Positions 1 through 7,480 are shown, numbered from the stretch's first letter. The stretch: 13,195 bases of DNA from Treponema sp. (GCA_017453705.1 JAFTEK010000207.1:1-13195); one strand, 5' to 3'. Numbers and translations: made by a program. Notes: generated by a model not told the origin, from the sequence alone.

Positions 1-159
1 CATGAACCTCTTGAAGGGCATAGATTTGCCTGTTGAAACAAAAAAGAAGAAGCTTACAATAGGCAACAAGCAGACACTTTGTGCAAAAAACGAAAAATGC
101 CTGCTTTACGCGTTGCAGAATCTATAATGCGTTTGCCCTGGCTGTGCTTGCACGAACCG
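1..159. other. Left-edge stretch without a recognised gene
   Basis: No recognisable gene lies here. On the plus strand, frame 2 is open from the window edge to a TAA at 125-127 (about 41 lysine-rich codons), so this could be the end of an upstream plus-strand gene. On the minus strand an ATG occupies 1-3 with AAGAGG at 7-12, only 3 nt away, which could be the start of a divergent gene that leaves the window. The two readings exclude each other and the visible sequence does not decide between them. Confidence 0.3.
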
Positions 160-188
160 TTGAATTTTGCCAGCCACTGTGTTATAAT
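160..188 (+). promoter_or_regulatory. Sigma-70-type promoter for the acyltransferase gene
   Basis: TTGAAT at 160-165 and a perfect TATAAT at 183-188 are separated by 17 bp. The predicted transcription start is near 195, which gives a leader of about 100 nt before the ATG at 295. I see no riboswitch-like fold or attenuator in that leader; it holds only weak 5-bp inverted repeats. Confidence 0.75.
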
Positions 189-294
189 TATTGGACAACC
201 TTCGTAGAATAGGCAGTTTCAAAAGTCCAGGCATTGTGTTGCTTGCAAAACAATTGCCGTGGGTTCTTTGCAACTGGCTCAGGAGTCTTTTGTT

Positions 295-1191
295 ATGGAA
301 AAACTGTCCCTCAAAGTCAAATATGCGGACATGTTCAAGCAGCTCGCCACCGTGTCCCATGCCGCCGCCGTTATTGACGAGACCAATGTTTACCAGCCGG
401 GCAACCCCCAGGCCAGGAAGTTCATGGACAAGCTGGTGCAAGATAACCTGCTGCCGGAAAGCAGACTTGAAGGCAGAAAGAATTTCGAGGACTTCTACGA
501 GCAGGTTTGTGCGGGCAAGAGGGGTCTGATTCTCATGGAACACTATTCCAACACAGACCTGCCCGTCATCTGCTATATGCTGGAACATTCAGGGAGCGAG
601 AAGCTCGCCGACTTGTCCAAGAGGATCGTGGCAATCGCCGGTATGAAGCTCAATGAGGACAGCCCTGTTGTCCGTAGCTTTGCGGAAAGCTTTACCCGCG
701 TCGTCATCTACCCGACGCGGAGCCTGACCAACAAGGAAAAGACAGCCGATGAAGAGGCCGCAAAAGCCGAGGAGCAGCGGGCCAGGAAGATAAACCTTGC
801 CGCCATGCATGCGATGGATGACTGCAAGAAACGCGGCGAGGTCATCCTTGTATTCCCCGCCGGAACCCGCTACAGACCCGGACACCCGGAGACCAAGAAG
901 GGGCTTCGCGAGATAGACAGCTACCTGCGACTCTTTGACATTGTGATTCTGGTGAGCATAAACGGCCTAATGCTTGAGCTGCAGGACGAGGACATGCTCA
1001 ACGACCTCATTGCCCCCGCCAAGATGATTTACGCGGCCAGCCCCGTCATAGAGTGCAAGAGCTTCCGCAAGGACTTCATGGCCTCGCTCCCCGCGGATGA
1101 GGCCGACCCCCAGCAGCGCGTAATAGACCACGTGATGGAGCTTCTGGAGAAGCAGCATGCCCATTATGAGGAAGTGCTGAAAAGCCTGTAA
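295..1191 (+). CDS. PlsC-like (1-acylglycerol-3-phosphate) acyltransferase
   Basis: A 298-residue protein of the lysophospholipid acyltransferase (LPLAT/PlsC) superfamily, which transfers acyl groups from acyl-ACP or acyl-CoA to glycerophosphate-type acceptors at the inner membrane face. Two hallmark motifs are visible. H83-x4-D88 (EHYSNTD) matches the catalytic block normally written NHxxxxD, and FPAGTR at 187-192 matches the glycerophosphate-binding FPEGTR block. They are about 100 residues apart, with a charged Lys/Glu/Ala-rich stretch at 147-165 between them. No clear membrane helix is seen, so it is probably peripheral. The start is ATG 295 because AGGAG at 281-285 lies 9 nt upstream; an in-frame GTG at 259 has no comparable site. 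The gene is monocistronic with its own promoter and converges on the ATPase gene 41 bp away. The family assignment is firm; the exact substrate is inferred. Confidence 0.82.
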   Translation: MEKLSLKVKYADMFKQLATVSHAAAVIDETNVYQPGNPQARKFMDKLVQDNLLPESRLEGRKNFEDFYEQVCAGKRGLILMEHYSNTDLPVICYMLEHSGSEKLADLSKRIVAIAGMKLNEDSPVVRSFAESFTRVVIYPTRSLTNKEKTADEEAAKAEEQRARKINLAAMHAMDDCKKRGEVILVFPAGTRYRPGHPETKKGLREIDSYLRLFDIVILVSINGLMLELQDEDMLNDLIAPAKMIYAASPVIECKSFRKDFMASLPADEADPQQRVIDHVMELLEKQHAHYEEVLKSL

Positions 1192-1208
1192 GCCCGGCTA
1201 AGGCAAGC

Positions 1209-1226
1209 GGCGGTAACACCACCGCC
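1209..1226. terminator. Possible bidirectional terminator hairpin
   Basis: GGCGGT at 1209-1214 and ACCGCC at 1221-1226 form a 6-bp GC-rich stem with a 6-nt loop in the 41-bp gap between two convergent stop codons. Two more pairs can form across a one-base bulge. No T-run follows on either strand, so it is not a textbook intrinsic terminator; the call rests mainly on its position. Confidence 0.35.
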
Positions 1227-1232
1227 AGCCCC

Positions 1233-2444
1233 TCACTTCTCCAGAAGCCATTCCATGACGTTCTTATGGATGATTCCGTTCTGAGAGAAATCAAAATCGT
1301 CAAGCGAGAGCACATACTTGGGATAGTTGTCCTTCACCGAGTCATAGGCACCGAATTCGCGCTGAACGGTCTTTTCTTCCGCAAGAAGGTAGCAGACCTG
1401 ATAGTATGAGGTTCCCTTCTCGTTCTGTGCGCAAAAATCAATCTCCTGCTCCTTTGCCCTGCCGACAGAAACGGAATAGCCCCGCCTGAGCAATTCAATA
1501 TAAACGATGTTCTCAAGAACTTGGTTTATGTCCTTCTGGTTTTTCATGAAAAGGCTCTGGCGTATTCCGTGGTCGGTGATGTAAATCTTTTCCTGCGTGG
1601 CAAGCAGCTCCTTTCCCTCAAGGTTCTGCCGTGGCACAAGATGAAGCAGGCAGGCTTCCTTGCAATACTCCAGATAGTTGTAAACGGTCTCCGTCGAGAC
1701 AGAGCGCCTTTCATTCTTAAGGTACTTCACCAGGCTTGAGGATGAGAAAGTGTTACCGATGTTGGAGATGAAAAACACGATGAGCGATTTCAAAAGGGAG
1801 ACATCGCGGATTTTATAGCGGTCGCAGATGTCCTTCAGGATTATCGAATTGAAGATGTCGTCAAGGTATTGCTTTTTCTGAGGCTCAGTGAATTCAAAAT
1901 TGTAGAGGAAAGGATAGCCGCCCGTGCCCACATAAAGAGCGAATGCCTCTTTGGGGCTGACAGAAGGCTTATTGATTCGCAGTGCCTCAAGGCTTTCGGA
2001 AAAGCTGAAAGGGAACATTTTTATCTCGACGTAACGCCCGGCGAGATATGTCGCAAGCTCGCCGGAAAGCAGCTTGGCGTTAGAGCCTGTTATGTAGATG
2101 TCGCAGTCAAAATCAACAAGAAAGGAATTTATAAGCTTTTCCCAGCCTTCAAGCTCCTGAATCTCATCAAAAAAAAGATACAGCCTTTTACCGCCTGCAT
2201 CTGCCGAAAAGGACTTTACCGCAGAGATTACGCTCTCAGGAGACTTTACCCTCTCGTCCGAAAGGGACTCGAAGTTGAGCGACAGGATACGCTCCGGTTC
2301 CACGGCGTTTTTCACAAGGTATTCCTGAATCTGCCCCATCATCACGGATTTGCCGCAACGCCTTATGCCAGTGATGACTTTGACCACGGGTTTGTCCATG
2401 AAGGGGATGATTGCATTGAAATAGTCGGAACGCAGGATGCTCAT
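1233..2444 (-). CDS. AAA_14/DUF4143 ATPase (COG1373 type)
   Basis: A 403-residue P-loop ATPase of the AAA_14-DUF4143 architecture, a widespread family of unclear cellular role. Visible elements are Walker A GIRRCGKS at 26-33, Walker B LYLFFDEI at 88-95, a sensor-1-like strand ITGSNA at 118-123, and the family segment LAGRYVEIKMFPFSF at 134-148. A winged-helix-like middle follows at about 205-270. The C-terminal domain resembles a PD-(D/E)XK nuclease core: E334-x-D336 is followed by YYQVCY at 347-352, where active nucleases usually have an E-x-K pair. Nuclease activity is therefore doubtful. No membrane segment is seen. The start is ATG 2444 with only a weak GGGAA upstream. The gene looks visibly more AT-rich than its neighbours, which suggests lateral acquisition. 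Its upstream gap holds three phased palindromes that probably control it. The family is clear; the function is unknown. Confidence 0.85.
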   Translation of the reverse strand: MSILRSDYFNAIIPFMDKPVVKVITGIRRCGKSVMMGQIQEYLVKNAVEPERILSLNFESLSDERVKSPESVISAVKSFSADAGGKRLYLFFDEIQELEGWEKLINSFLVDFDCDIYITGSNAKLLSGELATYLAGRYVEIKMFPFSFSESLEALRINKPSVSPKEAFALYVGTGGYPFLYNFEFTEPQKKQYLDDIFNSIILKDICDRYKIRDVSLLKSLIVFFISNIGNTFSSSSLVKYLKNERRSVSTETVYNYLEYCKEACLLHLVPRQNLEGKELLATQEKIYITDHGIRQSLFMKNQKDINQVLENIVYIELLRRGYSVSVGRAKEQEIDFCAQNEKGTSYYQVCYLLAEEKTVQREFGAYDSVKDNYPKYVLSLDDFDFSQNGIIHKNVMEWLLEK

Positions 2445-2456
2445 GTTCCCAGTGTA

Positions 2457-2552
2457 TTTCGATATACCGAAAAAAGCAAGGGAAAATACATAGTTTTTTC
2501 GATATACCGAAAAAACTTTAGGATGTTAAACCAAGTTTTCGATATACCGAAA
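2457..2552 (-). repeat. Three 16-bp near-palindromes at exact 40-bp period
   Basis: The sequence TTTCGATATACCGAAA (plus strand; TTTCGGTATATCGAAA read with the ATPase gene) occurs without change at 2457-2472, 2497-2512 and 2537-2552. Each copy begins exactly 40 bp after the last. The 16-mer is an inverted repeat with arms TTTCG/CGAAA and a TATA core, and only one base pair breaks the symmetry. The 24-bp spacers are unrelated to each other. The array fills most of the 149-bp gap between thrA and the ATPase, and the nearest copy ends 12 bp before the ATPase ATG. A period of 40 bp (about four helical turns) places all copies on nearly the same DNA face, as expected of an operator array for a dimeric or oligomeric DNA-binding protein. 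Confidence 0.9.
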
Positions 2553-2593
2553 GAAATAGAGGCTCGCTTCCCTGTATCTGTCTTTCTTGTCCG

Positions 2594-5089
2594 CTAGAAG
2601 CTGGACACGTTCCAGGAGACGGTGCGCAGGATGTCGCCGAATACCCCGGCGGCGGTCACGCCCGCTCCCGCTCCGTAGCCGCGTATGGTCAGCGGTATGG
2701 GGTTGTAGCGGTTCGTGTGGAAGACGAAGGCGTTCTCGCCGCCTTTGACCGCATAGAGCGGGTCGTCCGGGCCGACTTCGAGCATCCCTACGGAGACCCT
2801 GCCTTCCTTTATGCTAGCCCCCATGCGCAGAACCTTTCCTTCTTTCTTTAGCGAGGCCATCTTGTCCGCGAAGTAGGAGTCCAGCTGGGGCAGGCGGGCG
2901 ATAAATTCATCGGTCGTGCCTTCTATGTCGAATCCTTCCGGGAAGATTGAGTTCATCTGTATGTCGGAAAGCTCCAGAGACATTCCCGCCTCGCGTGCTA
3001 TGATAAGGGCTTTGCGGGCAACATCCGTACCCTTTAGGTCGTCGCGGGGGTCAGGCTCCGTGAACTTCTTGTCCTTGGCTTCCAGCACCGCCTTGCTGAA
3101 CGGCACGCCCTCGTCCAAGCGGCCAAAGATGTAGCTGAGGGAGCCTGACATGATGCCGTTGAAGCCCGTCAGCCTGTCGCCCGACTTGAACAGGTTCTGC
3201 AATGTGTCGATTATCGGCAGACCCGCGCCCACGTTGGTCTCGTAGAGGAAGCGGACGTGCATGGCGTTGGCGGTCTCGCGCAGCTGGCCGTAGTAGTCCA
3301 TGTCCATAGAGTTTGCGCGTTTGTTGGGGGTGGCGACGCTCATTCCTGCCTTGAAAATCTCCAGGTAACGCTCTGGCAAATTGTAAGAGGCCGTGCAGTC
3401 CACGAACACCGGGTTGAGCGGGCGGGTGTTGCGCACGTAGTCCAGTATGTCCTCAAGGTCTGTCTGCTCCGCCTTGTTCGCAAGGTCTTCCCTCCAGCTC
3501 TTGAGGTTCAGGCCGTCGCTGTTGAAGAGCATCTTCTGTGCCTTTGCAATCGCCATCACCTGTATGTCTATGCCCTGCTCACGCAGGGCTTCCTGCTGGT
3601 CGGCAATCTGGTCAAGGAGCGTGCCGCCTATCGTGCCGCAGCCAAAGGCAAAGACCTGTATGGACTGGGTGGTGTCAAAGAAGAACTTGTGGGCAATGCG
3701 GACGGCGGTAACGCCGTCACTTGCGTTGATTACGGCGGAAATCGAGCGTTCGCTGGACCCCTGCGCGATTGCCAGAATGTTTATGTCCTTGCTTGCGAGC
3801 GCGTCAAAGAAAGTTCCCGCGACACCCCGCTTTTCCTTCATCGCATCGCCGACTATGGAGACGATGGCGCAGTTGTCGTGCACGGTGATTTTGTCCAGGA
3901 GCTTGGTCGCGATTTCCAGAGAGAACTCCGATTTGAGAACGTCCTGTATGCGTTCTGCGTCGGACTTGCGGACACAGAATGATATCGTGTACTCGGATGA
4001 TGACTGGGTTATCAGCAGGACGGATATGCCTGCGTTCCCGCTTGCGGCGAAAATGCGGCCCGCCATTCCCTTCTTGCCCTTCATTCCGGGGCCTGAGACG
4101 GATATCATCGTGCAGTCCTTGAGGCAGCTGATTCCACGGACGGGGCCGGCCTTTTTCTCGCTCTCGAAGGGGCCGCGGCCGATTCTCGTACCTCGTGCAC
4201 TGGGGTTGAAGGAGTCCAGGCTCCACGCCTCTATGTTCTTGGCGGCAAGGGGGGCGAGGGTCTTGGGGTGCAGGATGCGGCTGCCAAAGAAGGAAAGCTC
4301 CATTGCCTCCTCGTAGCTCATGTCCTTGACGAGAACCGCGTCCTTGACGATTCTGGGGTCAGCGGTATAGATTCCCTCCACGTCTGTCCAGAACTCCACC
4401 TTGCTGGCTCCAAGGCAGCTGCCGATTATCGCCGCTGAAAAGTCGCTTCCGTTGCGGCCGAGCAGTCCCGGCTGGTCGGAGCTGCCTGTTCCGCCCGTCC
4501 ACGTGCAGATGAAGCCGGGAAAGAGCAGGATGCGGGCGGAGCCGCTCGCGTTGTCGCGGTATGCGGAGAATGCGTCCGCAGAGCGGATGTAGTCGGGGTC
4601 GCCTTCCTTCTGGTCGCCTGTCGTGTAGATAAACTTGCGTGAGTCGAGCAGGATGACGTTCTGCCCTTTTGCCCTGAGGACTTCTTCTACTATGGGGCTG
4701 CTCATCTGCTCGCCCATGCCCATTATGCGGCAGTGTGCGCTGGCGGAGCACTCGCCCAGTGTCACCAGGGCGGAAAGCAGGCTTTCGAGCTTGCCGAGCC
4801 GCTTATCTATGGAAGATTTTACCGCCTCCAGATTGAACTCAGGCAGGCAGCCCTTTATCTCGGAGCATATTGACTGGTGGGTTCCCCTGATTTCCTCAAC
4901 GAATTCGGCAGGCTGCCCGCCCGCGATGCAGGAGTCAATGGCTGCCTGAAGCTTGTTTGAGACCCCGGCGACCGCGCTTACGACGACGGAAATGCGGGAG
5001 TCCTTGGCACGGGACAGCATTATATCCGCGCTGTCCAGGATACGGCGGGCGGAACCCATGCTGGTACCGCCGAATTTGAGTGTAATCAT
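2594..5089 (-). CDS. thrA: Bifunctional aspartokinase/homoserine dehydrogenase
   Basis: An 831-residue fusion enzyme catalysing the first (aspartate to aspartyl phosphate) and third (aspartate semialdehyde to homoserine) steps toward threonine, methionine and isoleucine in the cytoplasm. The aspartokinase half shows KFGGTS at 5-10, GRNGSDFSAA at 211-220 and FGSRILHP at 268-275. Two ACT regulatory domains lie at about 327-400 and 403-470, with the SSEYTISF and SSERSIS signatures, so feedback control by threonine or a related amino acid is expected. The dehydrogenase half starts near 476 with the NAD(P) loop FGCGTIGG (482-489), followed by K590, ETNVGAGLPII (617-627) and the catalytic segment EPDPRDDLKGTDVARKA (678-694). 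Length matches E. coli ThrA/MetL (about 810-820). The start ATG 5089 is fixed by KFGGTS right behind it. It has no Shine-Dalgarno and sits just behind a strong -10 box. ThrA and MetL cannot be told apart from sequence alone. Confidence 0.95.
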   Translation of the reverse strand: MITLKFGGTSMGSARRILDSADIMLSRAKDSRISVVVSAVAGVSNKLQAAIDSCIAGGQPAEFVEEIRGTHQSICSEIKGCLPEFNLEAVKSSIDKRLGKLESLLSALVTLGECSASAHCRIMGMGEQMSSPIVEEVLRAKGQNVILLDSRKFIYTTGDQKEGDPDYIRSADAFSAYRDNASGSARILLFPGFICTWTGGTGSSDQPGLLGRNGSDFSAAIIGSCLGASKVEFWTDVEGIYTADPRIVKDAVLVKDMSYEEAMELSFFGSRILHPKTLAPLAAKNIEAWSLDSFNPSARGTRIGRGPFESEKKAGPVRGISCLKDCTMISVSGPGMKGKKGMAGRIFAASGNAGISVLLITQSSSEYTISFCVRKSDAERIQDVLKSEFSLEIATKLLDKITVHDNCAIVSIVGDAMKEKRGVAGTFFDALASKDINILAIAQGSSERSISAVINASDGVTAVRIAHKFFFDTTQSIQVFAFGCGTIGGTLLDQIADQQEALREQGIDIQVMAIAKAQKMLFNSDGLNLKSWREDLANKAEQTDLEDILDYVRNTRPLNPVFVDCTASYNLPERYLEIFKAGMSVATPNKRANSMDMDYYGQLRETANAMHVRFLYETNVGAGLPIIDTLQNLFKSGDRLTGFNGIMSGSLSYIFGRLDEGVPFSKAVLEAKDKKFTEPDPRDDLKGTDVARKALIIAREAGMSLELSDIQMNSIFPEGFDIEGTTDEFIARLPQLDSYFADKMASLKKEGKVLRMGASIKEGRVSVGMLEVGPDDPLYAVKGGENAFVFHTNRYNPIPLTIRGYGAGAGVTAAGVFGDILRTVSWNVSSF

Positions 5090-5096
5090 GTAGGCA

Positions 5097-5125
5097 AGTA
5101 TAGCAGTTTAACAGGCCTGTTTCAA
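5097..5125 (-). promoter_or_regulatory. thrA promoter, predicted leaderless
   Basis: Read on the minus strand, TTGAAA (5120-5125) and TATACT (5097-5102) are 17 bp apart, a near-consensus sigma-70 promoter. Transcription should begin about 7 nt past the -10 box, at 5089-5091, which is the first base of the thrA start codon or one or two before it. No Shine-Dalgarno fits in the remaining 7 nt. A perfect 12-bp palindrome (5110-5121) lies in the spacer. Confidence 0.7.
5110..5121. promoter_or_regulatory. 12-bp perfect palindrome in the thrA promoter spacer
   Basis: AACAGGCCTGTT is its own reverse complement and sits between the -35 and -10 boxes of the thrA promoter, a usual place for a repressor operator. 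A second, weaker inverted repeat (TCAAG 5122-5126, CTTGA 5134-5138) overlaps the -35 box, and GGGGCAG (5151-5157) pairs with CTGCCCC (5195-5201) further out. The regulator is unknown. Confidence 0.35.
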
Positions 5126-5221
5126 GGCAAGGGCTTGAGCCTGTTCCAAAGGGGCAGGGCAGGCGTGTTGCGGCACATTGCTTGGTTTTTGAAACTGCCC
5201 CGCGAGTGTTTGACAGAACCT

Positions 5222-5250
5222 TTGACATTCATGCCCATTTGGAATAGACT
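5222..5250 (+). promoter_or_regulatory. Promoter of the EF-hand gene, predicted leaderless
   Basis: A consensus TTGACA at 5222-5227 and TAGACT at 5245-5250 are 17 bp apart. The expected transcription start is about 5257, directly before ATG 5258, leaving no room for a ribosome binding site. A second TTGACA lies 12 bp upstream at 5210-5215 but has no matching -10 box at the right distance. Confidence 0.7.
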
Positions 5251-5257
5251 TCCCTGT

Positions 5258-7468
5258 ATGAAGACGAAAAAGCTAAAAAACGGTGGTCACACTTGGAATT
5301 TCATTCAGACTGGAGGCCTGGTTCAGCTGCAGGTCTCTTCCATAGATGATGTATTGAACTTGAATAAGCTGGATCCCAAGCTGTGGGTCGCGCTGGCCTG
5401 CCCTGTACAGGGCTTGGAATTTGGCCAGGAGACTTTGGATCTGCTGGACACGGACAGGGATGGCAGGGTTCGTGTGCCTGAAATTCTTGAGGCTGTTGAG
5501 TTCATAAGGAAATACTTCAAGAAACCGGAGGTCATAATGGCCGAAGGTGACACAATCCCCCTGGATGCGCTCGGTGAGCAGCCTTTTGACTGCGGGCACT
5601 CGCCTCTGGATTCCGCCCGCTCCGTCCTTGAAATCCTTGGTAAGCAGGATGCTGCGGCTATCGGGCTGGACGATGTGGAGGGCAGCGACAAGCTCTTTTC
5701 CCCTGATGTTATAAATGGTGACGGAATTCTCCCTCCTGAGGCTGTGCAGGACGAATTTGCCGCCGGGGTCATAAAGGACATTGTGTCTTGCACTGGCGGA
5801 AAGGAAGACATAAGCAAGGCTATGGGATGCGACAGGGCTTGCTACAAGAGCTTCTTTGACGACTTGCGTGCAATCCAGAGCTGGAGGGAAGAAGCCAAGT
5901 CCAAGGAGGCGGACATCTTCTTTTTGGGCGAGGAAACCGATGCCGCAGCCCAGGCATACAGGGCTGTGGAGAGCAAAGTTGATGAGTTCTTCCTGCGCTG
6001 TTCCCTTTCCTCTTATGATGATGGAATCGCCCTCTCCCTGCACAAGAAGGAGGAGGAAGCTGTCGTTGGAACAGGCCAGCTCTCATTTGAGCAGCTGGAG
6101 TTGCTCCCTCTTGCCGACTGCAAGGCGGACAGCCCCCTGCCGCTTGACTCCACGGTGAACCCCGCATGGCAGGACAGGATACGTAACTTTGCCGAGCTTG
6201 TCGTGAACAAGGTCTATGGGGTGAAGGGGCAGTCAATCACCAGGCAGGGCTGGACAAAGATAAAGGCCAAGTTTGCCCCCTACCTTGCATGGTATGCCTC
6301 CCGCCCGGAGAACTCCGCGGCATCCCTCAGCATGGACAGGGTTGCACAGATTCTGGCATCCGAGGCGGAGCTTCTCATCGGTGAGATGCTTGACGAGGAG
6401 GAGAAGCATCCTCCTATAGCTCTTGCGACAGTGGAGCTTAAGAAGATGATTTTGTACAGGAGGGACTTTGTTCGCCTTCTGCGCAATTATGTCTCATTCG
6501 AGGATTTCTACAATCCCGACAAGCCCGCCGTGTTCCAGTGCGGTACCCTGTATATCGACGGACGTTCATGCAGCCTGTGCTTCCGTGTGACTGATGCCGC
6601 CAAACATGCCAGCATGTCTCCTCTCTCCCAGTGCTTCCTGATGTACTGCGACTGTGAGCGTAAGGAGACCGGCGAGAAGATGCAGATAGCGGCCCTGCTC
6701 AGTGCCGGCAACAACGACAACATACTTGTGGGCAGGAACGGCCTTTTCTACGACCAGAAGGGCAACGACTGGGATGCGACCGTCACCAAAATCGTGGAGA
6801 ATCCCGTCAGCATACGTGAGGCCTTCTGGAGCCCTTACAAAAAGCTTGCCCGCATGATACAGGAGAAAATCGCCAAGTCTGCGGCCAATGCGGAGGGCAA
6901 GGTATCGGACAAAATGGCCGGTGCGGTGGAAAACCCCAAGGACGCGGCAGCTGGAGCGGCAAACAGTGTCGCCAGCAGCCGGAAGACCGATGTGGGCACT
7001 GTGGCTGCCATAAGCGTCGCCTTCACTGGAATCGCGACGGTTGTGGGAGGCCTGCTACAGGCATTCCTTGGTCTGGGGTTCTGGATTCCGTTGGGCATAC
7101 TGGGTATAATACTTGCAATATCCTTCCCGTCCATGTTCATAGCCTGGTTCAAGCTGAGGCAGAGGAATATAGCCCCGATACTGGACGCATCTGGATGGGC
7201 GGTCAATGGCAACGTCAAGATAAACATTCCTCTTGGCGCGAGTTTGACCAGCCTGCCGGTCAGGCCGGAAGGCTCCCACTTGGACACTTACGATCCCTTC
7301 CGCCAGAAGAAGTTCCCGCTCAAGAGGGTAATATTTTTTACCTTGCTCGGACTGCTTGTTATCGGTGGACTGGTATTTGTCCTTGTCAGCTCTGGTGTTC
7401 TCAAGGACTTGCTTGAGAAGGCCGTGGATGCTTCCCGCTATCTGGTAAGCAAAATCACTTTTTGGTAA
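5258..7468 (+). CDS. Conserved EF-hand/membrane protein of unknown function
   Basis: A 736-residue protein that I recognise only as an uncharacterised bacterial family. The N-terminus GHTWNFIQTGG leads to a canonical calcium-binding EF-hand loop at 64-75 (DTDRDGRVRVPE). A second, imperfect dockerin-like loop NGDG is at 153-156, followed by P159/P160/E161. The long middle (170-540) is soluble, mixed alpha/beta and charged. An Ala/Lys-rich linker (535-575) precedes a hydrophobic hairpin of two membrane helices (about 577-602 and 605-630). A cytosol- or periplasm-facing loop with RQRNIAPILDASGWAVNG (634-651) follows, then a last helix at about 688-711. There is no signal peptide, so the N-terminal bulk is probably cytoplasmic and tail-anchored. 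The start is ATG 5258, directly behind a -10 box. Earlier ATG 5231 and TTG 5135 are in frame but lie upstream of the predicted transcription start. uvrC follows 12 bp downstream, so the two are probably co-transcribed. Confidence 0.8.
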   Translation: MKTKKLKNGGHTWNFIQTGGLVQLQVSSIDDVLNLNKLDPKLWVALACPVQGLEFGQETLDLLDTDRDGRVRVPEILEAVEFIRKYFKKPEVIMAEGDTIPLDALGEQPFDCGHSPLDSARSVLEILGKQDAAAIGLDDVEGSDKLFSPDVINGDGILPPEAVQDEFAAGVIKDIVSCTGGKEDISKAMGCDRACYKSFFDDLRAIQSWREEAKSKEADIFFLGEETDAAAQAYRAVESKVDEFFLRCSLSSYDDGIALSLHKKEEEAVVGTGQLSFEQLELLPLADCKADSPLPLDSTVNPAWQDRIRNFAELVVNKVYGVKGQSITRQGWTKIKAKFAPYLAWYASRPENSAASLSMDRVAQILASEAELLIGEMLDEEEKHPPIALATVELKKMILYRRDFVRLLRNYVSFEDFYNPDKPAVFQCGTLYIDGRSCSLCFRVTDAAKHASMSPLSQCFLMYCDCERKETGEKMQIAALLSAGNNDNILVGRNGLFYDQKGNDWDATVTKIVENPVSIREAFWSPYKKLARMIQEKIAKSAANAEGKVSDKMAGAVENPKDAAAGAANSVASSRKTDVGTVAAISVAFTGIATVVGGLLQAFLGLGFWIPLGILGIILAISFPSMFIAWFKLRQRNIAPILDASGWAVNGNVKINIPLGASLTSLPVRPEGSHLDTYDPFRQKKFPLKRVIFFTLLGLLVIGGLVFVLVSSGVLKDLLEKAVDASRYLVSKITFW

Positions 7469-7480
7469 GCTGACCGGAGC

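Noticed and set aside
1..127. Partial plus-strand gene ending at 127, or a minus-strand gene starting at 3
   Set aside because: Too little sequence is visible; neither has a recognisable product, so no gene is called.
2457..2552. Short CRISPR array (repeat 16, spacer 24)
   Set aside because: The repeat is shorter than CRISPR repeats, there are only three copies, no cas gene is visible, and the position 12 bp before a start codon fits operators better.
1869..2597. Plus-strand open frame of 242 codons antisense to the ATPase
   Set aside because: It covers the ATPase N-terminal half and the palindrome array, shows no family motif, and is a shadow of the real gene.
3257..3982. Long plus-strand open frame (241 codons) inside thrA
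   Set aside because: It is antisense to a gene with clear catalytic motifs, has no recognisable domain, and is explained by the GC-rich codon pattern of the opposite strand.
5195..5201. GGGGCAG/CTGCCCC as a terminator stem
   Set aside because: The loop would be 37 nt, there is no T-run, and it lies between two divergent promoters where no transcript is expected to end.
5135..5257. Upstream TTG (5135) or ATG (5231) as start of the EF-hand protein
   Set aside because: Neither has a ribosome binding site. Both lie upstream of the transcription start predicted from the TTGACA/TAGACT promoter, and the added residues do not look like family sequence.
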